Source: Bacteroidota bacterium
GTDB taxonomy: Bacteria > Bacteroidota > Bacteroidia > Cytophagales > Cyclobacteriaceae
NCBI GenBank assembly: GCA_023412765.1
Contig: JAEZBX010000046.1
Location: 1-41,777, forward strand
Length of the DNA stretch: 41,777 nt
Reading direction: 5' to 3'
The notes below the pieces were generated by a model. It saw only the letters and a list, made by a program, of their open reading frames with translations, was not told where the DNA came from and searched no databases. This document shows positions 31,945-40,981 of the stretch, piece by piece (within the stretch, counting starts at the first letter, position 1; the number at the start of each line of letters is the position of its first letter). The position numbers were made by a program, and so were the translations under genes.

Positions 31945-34900
31945 CTAAACTAAGATATCGCTCGACTTGGTACTTTGTACAAGCGCTTTGATACCCCGCA
32001 AAGGTATTATCACCCAGTCGGGTCGGTTATTTAATTCATAGTTTAATTCGTACACCGCTTTTTCCAGGCGGAAAGTCGTCATCAATGTATTCAAATCTTC
32101 CTTTGACTTAGGTATAAAAGCACTTCCCTCAACTGTTTCCATGTAAGCCTTCATAAAGAATCCTGACATGTAATGAAACCACTGCTCTGCAAATGGAACC
32201 AGGTAATTGATATCTTCCTTGCGAATTTGATTGTCGAGAAGCAGTCCGCCATACGCAGCATAATGGAATGACCGGATCATACCAGCGACGTCGCGTAAAG
32301 GTGACCTCTTTAGTCGCCGTTCGCTGTAGCTCCTGGCCGGCTCACCTTCAAAGTCAGTGATGATAAAATCCTTACCAGTAAACAGAACTTGTCCGAGATG
32401 ATAATCGCCATGAATTCTTATCTTAACAACGTCGATTTTCTTTTTATAGATATTCTTGAAAATATTCAGAATGTCTTCCTTCATGGCAAGTACTTCCTCA
32501 GCCTCTACCCTCGCCTCATCCGAGAGTTTCGACAGGTTTCGTGTTTGATTGTGGAAAGTACCACGCACTAAAGATTGCAGTCCCGCATATAGAGAGCGTT
32601 GGTAGTGTAGCGAATAAGGCTCCGGGCTGAAATTCGGAAAGTCAATTCCGGAAGCAAGCGCCAGGTGCATTTCTCCTGTCCGTACACCCAACAGACGAGC
32701 ACCTTCTGCCACAGATCCCTCCAACAATTCTTTCATTTCAGCAGGAATGTCTTCATATCCTACAGGCTCCAGAATACTACCGACCATTTCCGGCAAGACC
32801 CGACCGTTCTTCTCAGTCAGAATTCGTTCGTTGTAATCGTCGAGACGATCAATCATATACGTCCATGCATCACTACTTCCTTCAATGACCTCCTGCATCA
32901 GAACCATCACCATTCCGGCATTTTCATATTTCCATTCAACGGCACCGACAAACGCAGGAACATTTTTAAACTTTGCATGCTCCGTGAGATATTGGATTAT
33001 CTCCAGGTCAGGATTGATTGCCCGATCGACCTTACGAAACATTTTGACAAAAAATCGATTATCATAAATGACAGACGTATTGCTTTGCTCACCGCTTAAA
33101 ATTCTTGGCATGATCCGAGTCTGGCTTTGGATGTGCCGTTTCAGACTCTTATTTCCGTAAAATTCAATCTTGCTATTCTTTAACGATATGCTTTGGTTGG
33201 CTCCCATTTTTTGAATAATCATTTGCTGGAAAGCGTTGCCATAAATAGCATCGTAAAGAATGCCTTCATCATCGCCGACCATTAATCTGCAAATCACCGC
33301 CTGAGGAAAGTTGTCTGCAATTTTCGTTGCATTGTCACCTTTTGCAAAAGCTACGGGAAGCTGATAGGTTTCAGGCAAACCACTTTCGTAAGATACCTCA
33401 ACTAACAGGAGTAGCGCATGGTCTTCAGGAAGTGGGATGCGTGCATGCTTAACAATTCGGATATGCTCAATAATTCTTCCCTTGCCGCCAAACCATCGCA
33501 TTTTTATCAGATAGCTATACAGTGCTCTCTCTTCCAGTGCACGCACATTGTCCGGTTCCTGCATCACCTTCCATGAATCTACCTCCAGCATTGGCAACGC
33601 CTTAGGTCCATGCGATTCAGGATGAACTTTTTCGAGAATAAACCATACACACTCATGTCCACCGAGTGTTAAAAAATAATTTGTATCTGCCTTGATTGTC
33701 GGGAATCTATTTTTACCGAAAATTTCCACGGGCACATAACCTTTATAAATTTCGAGATCAAGCTCTACTGCCTGCGTATATCGCGATAAATTCACCACCA
33801 CAAGAATTGTTTCTTCTTCATAGCTTCTCGTAAAGGCAAGGATCTTTGAATTTTCCGACTGGATAAATTTCATATCACCATTACCAAACGCTTTATACTG
33901 CTTTCGCTTGTTAATCATTCGTTTGGTCCACCAAAGCAATGACGTTGTATTGCGGCTCTGCATCTCCACGTTCACAAATTCATGGTGATATTCGGGATCC
34001 AGTATAAGCGGCAAGTAAAGGCGATGAGGATTGGCTGCAGAGAAGCCGGCATTCCGCTCAGAACTCCATTGCATTGGTGTTCGCACACCATCGCGATCTC
34101 CCAAATAGAAATTGTCGCCCATTCCTATTTCATCACCGTAATAAAGAACAGGCGTTCCCTTCAACGAGAACAGTAAATAGTTTAGTAATTCAATCTTCTT
34201 TCTATTGTTCCCCATTAATGGAGCTAATCTGTGACGAATGCCAAGATTAATTTTTGCCTTGGGATCTCTGACGTAGACCTTGTACATATAGTCGCGTTCC
34301 TCGTCCGTAACCATCTCCAGCGTAAGCTCATCATGATTGCGAAGAAAAATTGCCCATTGGCAATTTGCGGGGATCTCAGGCGTTTGATCAAAGATATCAG
34401 TGATCGGATATCGATCTTCCGTTTGCAACGCCATGAACATACGCGGCATTACTGGAAAATGATAATTCATGTGACATTCGTCACCGTCCCCAAAATATGA
34501 AGCAGCATCCTCGGGCCACATATTAGCCTCGGCCAGCAATAATGTTCCGGGAAATTTATCATCAAGGTGTTTGCGCAGCTTTTTTAAGAATGCATGTGTT
34601 TCAGGTAGGTTTTCTCCATTTGTTCCCTCGCGTTCATACAGATAAGGCACTGCGTCAAGTCTAAATCCGTCGACACCCATTGCACACCAATAGTCGAGAA
34701 TCTTAAATATTTCATCGTGGACGGCAGGGTTATCATAATTGAGATCCGGCTGATGATGAAAGAAACGATGCCAGTAATACTGCTTGGCGACAGGGTCCCA
34801 TGACCAGTTAGATCCTTCAAAATCCTGAAAAATAATTCGAACGTCTTTGTATTGTTTTGGATCGTCGGTCCAAACGTAGTAGTTCCGATGGGAGGATCCG

Positions 34901-35283
34901 GCTGGAGCCTTTCGGGCGCGCTGAAACCACGGATGCTGGTCCGAAGTGTGGTTGATAACAAGCTCTGTGATTACTTTTAAACCACGGTTGTGCGCTTCTT
35001 TCAGCACCTGTTTGAACTGCTTGATATCTCCGTATGATGGATTTATGCTGTAATAATCGGCGATATCGTACCCATCATCTTTCTGAGGAGATGGATAAAA
35101 TGGAAGCAGCCAAATCGCAGTTATACCCAGGTCTTGCAAATAGTCAAGCTTTTCCAGCAATCCCTCAAAGTCTCCGATACCATCTCCATTGCCATCGTGA
35201 AAGGCCTTGATATGAAGCTCATAAATTATAGCATCCTTGTACCAGTGAAGTTTTTCATCCAATACCGATTTTACTTCCGCCAT
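31945..35283 (-). CDS. treS: Trehalose synthase-maltokinase fusion (TreS-Mak)
   Basis: 1112 residues. The N-terminal half (about 1-545) is a GH13 trehalose synthase: DAIIYELHIKAFHDGNGDG, GITAIWLLPFYPSPQKDDGY, the catalytic nucleophile in GFRLDAVPYLYEREG, the acid/base in LLAEANMWPED and the third carboxylate in FLRNHDELTLEM. The C-terminal half (about 600-1112) is a maltokinase with the kinase-like loop RIHGDYHLGQVLFTG and metal-binding Asp in FIITDFEGEPARS. Family knowledge: TreS interconverts trehalose and maltose, Mak makes maltose 1-phosphate, the substrate of GlgE for alpha-glucan synthesis. GlgE and GlgB are not in the window, so the rest of the pathway must be elsewhere. The protein is cytoplasmic. 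It diverges from the penicillin-binding protein gene. Confidence 0.95.
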   Translation of the reverse strand: MAEVKSVLDEKLHWYKDAIIYELHIKAFHDGNGDGIGDFEGLLEKLDYLQDLGITAIWLLPFYPSPQKDDGYDIADYYSINPSYGDIKQFKQVLKEAHNRGLKVITELVINHTSDQHPWFQRARKAPAGSSHRNYYVWTDDPKQYKDVRIIFQDFEGSNWSWDPVAKQYYWHRFFHHQPDLNYDNPAVHDEIFKILDYWCAMGVDGFRLDAVPYLYEREGTNGENLPETHAFLKKLRKHLDDKFPGTLLLAEANMWPEDAASYFGDGDECHMNYHFPVMPRMFMALQTEDRYPITDIFDQTPEIPANCQWAIFLRNHDELTLEMVTDEERDYMYKVYVRDPKAKINLGIRHRLAPLMGNNRKKIELLNYLLFSLKGTPVLYYGDEIGMGDNFYLGDRDGVRTPMQWSSERNAGFSAANPHRLYLPLILDPEYHHEFVNVEMQSRNTTSLLWWTKRMINKRKQYKAFGNGDMKFIQSENSKILAFTRSYEEETILVVVNLSRYTQAVELDLEIYKGYVPVEIFGKNRFPTIKADTNYFLTLGGHECVWFILEKVHPESHGPKALPMLEVDSWKVMQEPDNVRALEERALYSYLIKMRWFGGKGRIIEHIRIVKHARIPLPEDHALLLLVEVSYESGLPETYQLPVAFAKGDNATKIADNFPQAVICRLMVGDDEGILYDAIYGNAFQQMIIQKMGANQSISLKNSKIEFYGNKSLKRHIQSQTRIMPRILSGEQSNTSVIYDNRFFVKMFRKVDRAINPDLEIIQYLTEHAKFKNVPAFVGAVEWKYENAGMVMVLMQEVIEGSSDAWTYMIDRLDDYNERILTEKNGRVLPEMVGSILEPVGYEDIPAEMKELLEGSVAEGARLLGVRTGEMHLALASGIDFPNFSPEPYSLHYQRSLYAGLQSLVRGTFHNQTRNLSKLSDEARVEAEEVLAMKEDILNIFKNIYKKKIDVVKIRIHGDYHLGQVLFTGKDFIITDFEGEPARSYSERRLKRSPLRDVAGMIRSFHYAAYGGLLLDNQIRKEDINYLVPFAEQWFHYMSGFFMKAYMETVEGSAFIPKSKEDLNTLMTTFRLEKAVYELNYELNNRPDWVIIPLRGIKALVQSTKSSDILV

Positions 35284-35533
35284 AGTCTTTCCAACGAATT
35301 CGTAGCTTTATTATTTAAATACCAATAATATCGATATTTTGTTTAGAGATATTCTGTAATGGCACAGATATGTTCTCAATAACGCAACCAAAAAACCTCG
35401 ACGCAACGTTTAAATTCCAAAATTGAGGAACGTGATAACTAAATTGCCAGTTTTATGTTATGCAACCGGGAACGCCTGCGGTCGGGTTCCAGTCATTTTA
35501 AATTTCCGCGTCTGATTTGGTGGTGTTACGGTT
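35284..35533. other. Divergent promoter region
   Basis: 250 AT-rich bases between the TreS-Mak and PBP1A starts, with a small palindrome ATATCGATAT near 35328. Presumably both promoters lie here, but no clear TAnnTTTG box was identified. Confidence 0.4.
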
Positions 35534-38002
35534 ATGCAGTCATTCATTGAGAAAGTAAAAAATATAGTCCGCGATTCTTTCTTTATTTCCGTTGAAAAGG
35601 TTCAACCTCTCTTTCGCGCGGGCTCGCATCAATTAAAGCGGTTAGGTCACTTCTTCAAGACACATCCCAAGACTAGAAAATGGGCGATCTTTGCAGGTCC
35701 GCCTGTCTTTATTATTCTGGTACTTGCAATTGTAGTTTGGATCGAAACCCCAGGCAGGAAAGAATTGCAAACGATTCAAAACCAGGTGGCATCTGAAGTA
35801 TTCAGTGCAGATAGTGTGTTACTCGGGCGTTATTACATTCAGGATCGGACTGAAGTTACCTACGAGAATATTTCTCCTGAGGTCATAAATGCCTTGATCG
35901 CTACAGAAGATGTGAGATTTTACGAGCATGAGGGGATAGATTTTGTAAGCCTGGGACGCGTTGTGGTTAAATCAATTTTTCTACAGGATGAATCCGCCGG
36001 CGGTGGGAGTACTTTGTCTCAGCAGCTCGCCAAAAACCTTTATCCTCGCCAGCGTTACTGGGTATTATCACTGCTCATTAACAAGCTCCGTGAAGTGACC
36101 ATTGCTTACCGCCTTGAAGGAATCTACTCGAAGAAAGATCTGTTAACCCTTTATTTGAATACGATACCGTTTTCAGATAATACATTCGGCATACAGGCTG
36201 CGGCAAAACGATTTTTTTCTACTACAGCTGATGCATTGAATACGAATCAGGCCGCCATGCTGATCGGACAGCTCAAAGCTACCCATAATTACAATCCACG
36301 ACTGTTTCCAAAGAGGGCACTTGAGCGACGAAACGTTGTGCTATCTCAAATGGTTAAATATGATTTTCTTAACAAAGAGAAAGCAGATACACTAAGGGAG
36401 TTACCTCTCGGGCTGGAGTACAATAAAATTTCTCACCATCATGGACTAGCTCCTTACTTCAGGGAATATCTGAAATCAGAACTTATCAATTGGTGCAAAG
36501 CAAACACCAAAGAGGATGGGTCATCTTATAATTTATACACGGATGGATTAAAAATTTACACGACCATTGACTCCAAGCTTCAGGAGTATGCGGAAAAGGC
36601 ATTAGAGCAGCAAATGACAGAAGTTCAGAAACAATTCTTCGATCATTGGGGAAAGGAATTACCCTGGCAGGACAAAGAATATGTTTTAAAAGAGGCGATT
36701 GTACGGTCACCCCGATATCAACGATTAAAACAGCAGGGACTTTCTGAAAGAGAAATCATGGAGGTAATGCAAAAGCCCATACCCATGCAGCTGTTTACGT
36801 GGGAGGGCGAAAAAGACGTGAAGGCTAGTCCGATCGATTCTATAAAACATCACCTTCAATTTTTAAATGCGGGATTTATGGCGATGGAACCTTCAACTGG
36901 TGAAGTCAAAGCCTGGGTCGGTGGAATAGAACACGATTTCTATCAATATGATCATGTGAAAACGACAACAAAGCGACAGGTGGGTTCCATTTTTAAGCCA
37001 ATCGTTTATGCTATGGCGATTGAAGAAGGAATTCTTCCATGCGACTTGTATTCGGCAGAACAAGAAACCTATATCGACAAAGAAGGTGTAAAGTGGACCC
37101 CGAGAAACATGCAGAACGACTACCATGTACAATATTCCATGCGCGGCGCGCTTGCATATTCCGTAAATACTGTTGCTGTTAAATTAATTCAGGAAGCCGG
37201 AGTGATGAATACCATCGGCTTAGCAAGAAAAATGGGAATCCATAGTGAAATGCCAGACGTTCCATCAATTGCGCTTGGATCTTCATCGATTTCCTTGATG
37301 GAAATGACGACGGCATATGCCTGCATTGCAAATGAGGGAGTGACTAATTTACCTTACTACATAAAGTCTATCACAGATTTGACTGGCAAAACATACGATA
37401 ACTTTAAACCGAAGGGAACCGGACAGCGGGCGATCTCAAGAGAAACTGCATTGCTTGTCCGCCAGCTCATGCAAACTGTAGTGCACGAAGGAACTGCGTC
37501 GCGTCTTCGCTGGAAATACGGCGTATATACCGACGTGGCAGGGAAGACCGGAACTACACAGGCTAATGCCGATGGTTGGTTCATGGCCATAACACCAGAG
37601 TTAGCGATTGGTACCTGGGTTGGTGCCGATGACCCCAGAATCAGATTTCGAAACACCAGGCTTGGGCAGGGTTCGAATACTGCGTTGCCGATAGCTGCGT
37701 ATTTCTTGAAACAAGTCAATCAAGATCCAGCTTTCAAAAAAATTTCGTCTGCGCGTTTCAAGCGTCTACCCTATGAGTTGCAGGAAGAATTAGCGTGCGA
37801 TCTTTACGAATTGGATGATGACCTTTGGGCAGAAATCGAACGGAATATTTTCAAACAGGATTCTATAATGCATGCTGATACGCTAGCGAAACCAAGACAA
37901 GAGACATTTCTTGAAATGTTGTACAAGAGAAAAGTCAAGATTCAGCAGGCCGCGCATCGGCGAGATTCCATCGCCGCTACGATAAGAGTAGATGGTGGGT
38001 AA
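35534..38002 (+). CDS. Class A penicillin-binding protein (PBP1A)
   Basis: 822 residues, bifunctional peptidoglycan synthase. A cytoplasmic basic segment and one transmembrane helix (about 50-70) come first. The GT51 glycosyltransferase domain (about 95-280) has the catalytic Glu125 in ATEDVRFYEHEGIDFVSLGR and GGGSTLSQQLAKNLYP. The transpeptidase domain has Ser485 and Lys488 in QVGSIFKPIVYA, the SxN motif in AYSVNTVAV and the KTG box with Lys671 in AGKTGTTQANADGWF. All catalytic residues are present. It polymerises lipid II and cross-links peptides in the periplasm. It stands alone; a small hairpin (TCGATCG, GCT, CGATCGA) at 38010-38026 follows the stop. Confidence 0.95.
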   Translation: MQSFIEKVKNIVRDSFFISVEKVQPLFRAGSHQLKRLGHFFKTHPKTRKWAIFAGPPVFIILVLAIVVWIETPGRKELQTIQNQVASEVFSADSVLLGRYYIQDRTEVTYENISPEVINALIATEDVRFYEHEGIDFVSLGRVVVKSIFLQDESAGGGSTLSQQLAKNLYPRQRYWVLSLLINKLREVTIAYRLEGIYSKKDLLTLYLNTIPFSDNTFGIQAAAKRFFSTTADALNTNQAAMLIGQLKATHNYNPRLFPKRALERRNVVLSQMVKYDFLNKEKADTLRELPLGLEYNKISHHHGLAPYFREYLKSELINWCKANTKEDGSSYNLYTDGLKIYTTIDSKLQEYAEKALEQQMTEVQKQFFDHWGKELPWQDKEYVLKEAIVRSPRYQRLKQQGLSEREIMEVMQKPIPMQLFTWEGEKDVKASPIDSIKHHLQFLNAGFMAMEPSTGEVKAWVGGIEHDFYQYDHVKTTTKRQVGSIFKPIVYAMAIEEGILPCDLYSAEQETYIDKEGVKWTPRNMQNDYHVQYSMRGALAYSVNTVAVKLIQEAGVMNTIGLARKMGIHSEMPDVPSIALGSSSISLMEMTTAYACIANEGVTNLPYYIKSITDLTGKTYDNFKPKGTGQRAISRETALLVRQLMQTVVHEGTASRLRWKYGVYTDVAGKTGTTQANADGWFMAITPELAIGTWVGADDPRIRFRNTRLGQGSNTALPIAAYFLKQVNQDPAFKKISSARFKRLPYELQEELACDLYELDDDLWAEIERNIFKQDSIMHADTLAKPRQETFLEMLYKRKVKIQQAAHRRDSIAATIRVDGG

Positions 38003-38204
38003 TTGGTGATCGATCGGCTCGATCGAAGTTCCTCCGTTATCCAATCGAGCGCACCCCAGGTCCCGCACTCCGGTTAAGGAATAACGGTAATCGTTGATCA
38101 GGTAATCCTGTGATCTGCTTCCACTATCGTAGTGAAGTACGACTTGCGCTGTTTTTCTAATCTCGGTTCTTGTTTGTAGTAAGCCATCACTTCGCATAGG
38201 CACT

Positions 38205-38492
38205 CCGTAGCTCCTGGATCCTTCGCGCCAACGCACACGCCAACGCTTCGCTCTGGATGACGGAACCATAAGGGGAGCACTTCGTCGAACAACGTTGTCC
38301 CATCACGTCACTCTGCCGTCTGGATGACGGAACCTCGGCGAGCTCTCCGATGCCCAATGCTATCGCCCTGGAAAACTTTATCCCCCTCCTATGAAACCGT
38401 CTTCCAGAGCGAGGCATGTGGGTGGGTTGCGGGGAGCGGCCTCCTACGCGAGTGCTAAGGCGGCCGAAGAAGGATCTCGTGGAGATTCGCCA
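38205..38492. repeat. Inverted pair of REP-like dispersed units
   Basis: On the minus strand 38266-38205 reads CCGTCATCCAGAGCGAAGCG and ends with CGAAGGATCCAGGAGC. On the plus strand 38397-38492 reads CCGTCTTCCAGAGCGAGGC, an extra ~50 bases, then GAAGAAGGATCTCGTGGAG. Both resemble the dispersed word GTCATCCTGAGCGAAGCGAAGGATCT common in genomes of this phylum. A third, shorter minus copy (CCGTCATCCAGACGG) lies at 38334-38320. Confidence 0.55.
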
Positions 38493-38538
38493 ACGTTCCT
38501 TGATTACACCGGTGATAGTGGGATAGCCGTCGTCGCCG

Positions 38539-38564
38539 CTGAGTCTCCCGTCTCGGGGACTCAG
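38539..38564. other. Strong GC-rich hairpin
   Basis: CTGAGTC, bulged T, CCCG, loop TCT, CGGG, GACTCAG: eleven base pairs with one bulge. No T tract follows on either strand, so it is not a classic terminator. Confidence 0.6.
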
Positions 38565-38662
38565 TCAGACTGCTCCTCCTATTTCGAAGATTTCGCAACA
38601 GTTGCTGAATCCAGGCATAAAATTGAGTGTTAACAAGTGAGATACATGTCCCAGGAAGCAAC

Positions 38663-38690
38663 GCAGCGTCCCTAAGACAGGAGACGCTGC
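38663..38690 (-). terminator. Possible terminator hairpin of the outer-membrane protein gene
   Basis: GCAGCGTC and GACGCTGC pair perfectly around a 12-base loop, 24 bases beyond the stop at 38715 on the minus strand. It lacks a clean T tract (GTTGCTTCC follows), so termination is only suggested by position. Confidence 0.4.
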
Positions 38691-38714
38691 TGTGACGTGC
38701 GCTCTTCCGGGAAG

Positions 38715-40328
38715 CTACTGCGTGTCGCTTACCTTCTTCCTCACCGGAAACTCAAAACCAAATCTAACATTTAACACATCTGCATATGGACTTTTATTCT
38801 CAGGATTGAATAGTCTTGTCATAACCATCGCTGTGCCTTTGATATTTCTGATAATTCGGTATTCCTTTTTCAAACCAACGAATGCACCCCAGACCCATTC
38901 GCGCTGCATCGGGTCAGGAGTTGAACCTCGTGTTACGGGAGGCAGGCCTGTGTTCATTAACTCCAATTCCGCACGGGGAAAAAATCCTTTCCATAGATTG
39001 TATTCTCCGAAAACGCGGGGACCAAAAATCCGCATTTCCGAATTAAATGCATTGTAGTTCATGTTATAGGCCACACGTTGGTTCCAGCCAATTCCCGCAT
39101 TCAACGAACGGGTAAATCGATACGCAGCGTAACCATTGAAATCCACCATGAAGTCATCGCCTTCTTTATTAATTTGCATGGCAAGCCCGGGAATGATGCG
39201 TTCAATGAATGGTTTGCCTCGCATTTCATTCGGACGTTTTTTTGGGAGCTCACTAATACTTACCACGCTCGAATATTTCTTCTTGTATTTTGACATCGTT
39301 TCCATGGCCTTTTGCACCACTTGTTCTTTTCCTGCAAAATGGTTCACGGCTACTTGTCGCAGTTGGGCTATGGCTATTTCCTTTATAGAATCCTGGTTTG
39401 GTGGTTTTGAAATTGCTTCTCTGTACTGGTCGAGACTCTCCGTTTGTTTTTCTATTTCTTTGATACCGGAAATATCAGTTGCTTTTTCTTCGACGGCTTT
39501 TGAAAGGATTTCAACGTCGGAAATGTTGCCAGTCGGCAGAGTTGGTTTTGTTAAACTACCTGCGCCATTGAGCCCTTGTGGTACTTGTACATTTTCAATC
39601 TCCGTAGGAAACACTGATGAACTCCGGCTTTCCAATTTTCCGACATCCTTTAGATTTTCCAAACGATTATCGAATCCTTCCAGGCCCGGTAATTTCAGTA
39701 CCGGGTTTGAAAGTACTGCGTCGTTAATATTTCCTGTGATAGTCTTCGCTTTCTCCGTCAACTCAGGTGGCAAATTCAAGTCTGCGATTTTTGATGATGC
39801 CTCTTCTTTCAGCGCCTGGAGCTTTGACTCAAACCGTGCTGTCATAACGCCTGAAAGTTTTGTCACACCATCTAATTTTTCAGCGACGTCACCTCCAGGA
39901 AGATTTCGGTTTGTGAGACTATCCAATTCCTTAAGTAGGAAAAACTTTAATGAATTGAGCTTACCTAAGTTATGTTGATAATTGTATCTCAATCTGTCTT
40001 TACGTTTATGAAAAATAACATGGATGGAATCGACATAACTATTTACTTTATTGACAGGAAAGTTTTGGTAAATACCAAGGTCCAATGAGTCAAACCTGAT
40101 TACCGTATTCGTGTCATTTGATTGCAGTGAATCGGAAATTGGAGGGTCTTCATATTGCCCAATCTCTAGTTTTTTCTTGGTTAGCTGGGAGTCAAAAGGG
40201 GACTGCCCAAATCCGCTGTGAATGCAAAGGCAAACCAATGAAAGTATAATAGCAAATAGCGACATCTGTTGGATCCCGACACCGCTGCGAAAAGATCTGT
40301 TTTCTTTAATTGTTACAACTACTAGCAT
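38715..40328 (-). CDS. Exported helical protein with C-terminal outer-membrane barrel-like region
   Basis: 537 residues; I recognise no named family. A signal peptide covers about residues 1-42 (MSLFAIILSLVCLCIHSGFG after a basic start). The middle (about 95-350) is helical with coiled-coil character and many Lys/Glu/Leu (SKLQALKEEASSKIADLN, ELTEKAKTITGN, EIEKQTESLDQYREA). The last ~150 residues look like amphipathic beta strands of an outer-membrane protein: DFMVDFNGYAAYRFTRSLNA, RIFGPRVFGEYNLWKGFFPR, WVWGAFVGLKKEYRI, ending DVLNVRFGFEFPVRKK. The ATG at 40328 gives a basic n-region; 40265 is the alternative. It follows the RHS tip and the candidate immunity gene on the same strand (96-base gap), so an accessory role for the RHS protein (export or surface anchoring) is an inference. 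Confidence 0.65.
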   Translation of the reverse strand: MLVVVTIKENRSFRSGVGIQQMSLFAIILSLVCLCIHSGFGQSPFDSQLTKKKLEIGQYEDPPISDSLQSNDTNTVIRFDSLDLGIYQNFPVNKVNSYVDSIHVIFHKRKDRLRYNYQHNLGKLNSLKFFLLKELDSLTNRNLPGGDVAEKLDGVTKLSGVMTARFESKLQALKEEASSKIADLNLPPELTEKAKTITGNINDAVLSNPVLKLPGLEGFDNRLENLKDVGKLESRSSSVFPTEIENVQVPQGLNGAGSLTKPTLPTGNISDVEILSKAVEEKATDISGIKEIEKQTESLDQYREAISKPPNQDSIKEIAIAQLRQVAVNHFAGKEQVVQKAMETMSKYKKKYSSVVSISELPKKRPNEMRGKPFIERIIPGLAMQINKEGDDFMVDFNGYAAYRFTRSLNAGIGWNQRVAYNMNYNAFNSEMRIFGPRVFGEYNLWKGFFPRAELELMNTGLPPVTRGSTPDPMQREWVWGAFVGLKKEYRIIRNIKGTAMVMTRLFNPENKSPYADVLNVRFGFEFPVRKKVSDTQ

Positions 40329-40424
40329 TATATTGTAATATCGGATTAGTGAATGCTGAAAATAACATTATGGCTAGGTGATGAAATCCGATCCAACCAG
40401 CAACCAGTACCAGTAGCTTCACAA

Positions 40425-40973
40425 CTATAATCCATCTTTATTAATCCATCGCACTATTCGTTCAAGAAAAGGGCTAGCAAAAAGGCGTTTCTTTTTATCA
40501 ATTGAAACACCTTTCATCTTACCCAATTCCTCATAAACATCCGGTATCATTAGAGAGGTTATTATTATTTTGTCACCTTCCTTAGAATAAATCACGGCAT
40601 AGTTATAAGCTTCGATAGGCAGGAATTGCATTCTCCGTTCAATGGAGTTTCTATAAAAAGAAGGCGGTATGTAAAAAATTATTCTTGCAATTAGGTTAAA
40701 ATTTAAATCAACGACATTCGTATTTTCTGTATACTTTAAGACTAACATATCATTATTAATAACTAAAGAACTACCACCGTTGATAAGTAAGTACTCAAAA
40801 TGCAAATACAATACTGGAATTAATTGAATCAAAAAAAGCCAAACAAAAATTTGCAACCGAAAAAAAGGGTCTGAGTAATAAAAGTAAAGCATACAAGCAA
40901 TGGTAAACAACATCAGGAAAATGGAAAACTCCAATGCCTTTAATTGATTCTTTAAGGTAATTTTGAATTGCAT
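40425..40973 (-). CDS. Two-helix membrane protein, candidate immunity protein
   Basis: 182 residues; no named family recognised. Two adjacent transmembrane helices lie at about residues 15-34 (FSIFLMLFTIACMLYFYY) and 39-58 (LQIFVWLFLIQLIPVLYLHF), followed by a cytoplasmic or periplasmic domain of alternating strands (SSLVINNDMLVLKYTENTN, VVDLNFNLIARIIFY, YAVIYSKEGDKIIITSLM) that resembles a bacterial PH-like fold, and a basic C-terminus. The gene starts 8 bases after the stop of the RHS tip and is clearly AT-rich (about 30% G+C on several lines, against low to mid 40s around it). Position, size and composition are those of an immunity protein of a polymorphic toxin. This role is inferred. Confidence 0.6.
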   Translation of the reverse strand: MQFKITLKNQLKALEFSIFLMLFTIACMLYFYYSDPFFRLQIFVWLFLIQLIPVLYLHFEYLLINGGSSLVINNDMLVLKYTENTNVVDLNFNLIARIIFYIPPSFYRNSIERRMQFLPIEAYNYAVIYSKEGDKIIITSLMIPDVYEELGKMKGVSIDKKKRLFASPFLERIVRWINKDGL

Positions 40974-40981
40974 ATCCTATT

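Larger units (their letters stand above)
38003..38714. other. Gene-free repeat mosaic
   Basis: No convincing coding frame in about 700 bases. Contents: a hairpin TCGATCG-GCT-CGATCGA at 38010-38026; degenerate facing arms TCCGTTATCC and GGAATAACGG between about 38033 and 38087; two 16-base copies of TCTGGATGACGGAACC at 38252 and 38319; an inverted pair of REP-like units (38205-38266 minus, 38397-38492 plus); and two strong hairpins, 38539-38564 and 38663-38690. Frames of 64-128 codons on either strand run through the repeats and look like low-complexity noise. Confidence 0.6.

Noticed and set aside
38391..38633. 80-codon plus-strand frame and overlapping minus-strand frames in the repeat mosaic
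   Set aside because: They run through REP-like units and hairpins, with no signal, domain or family pattern.
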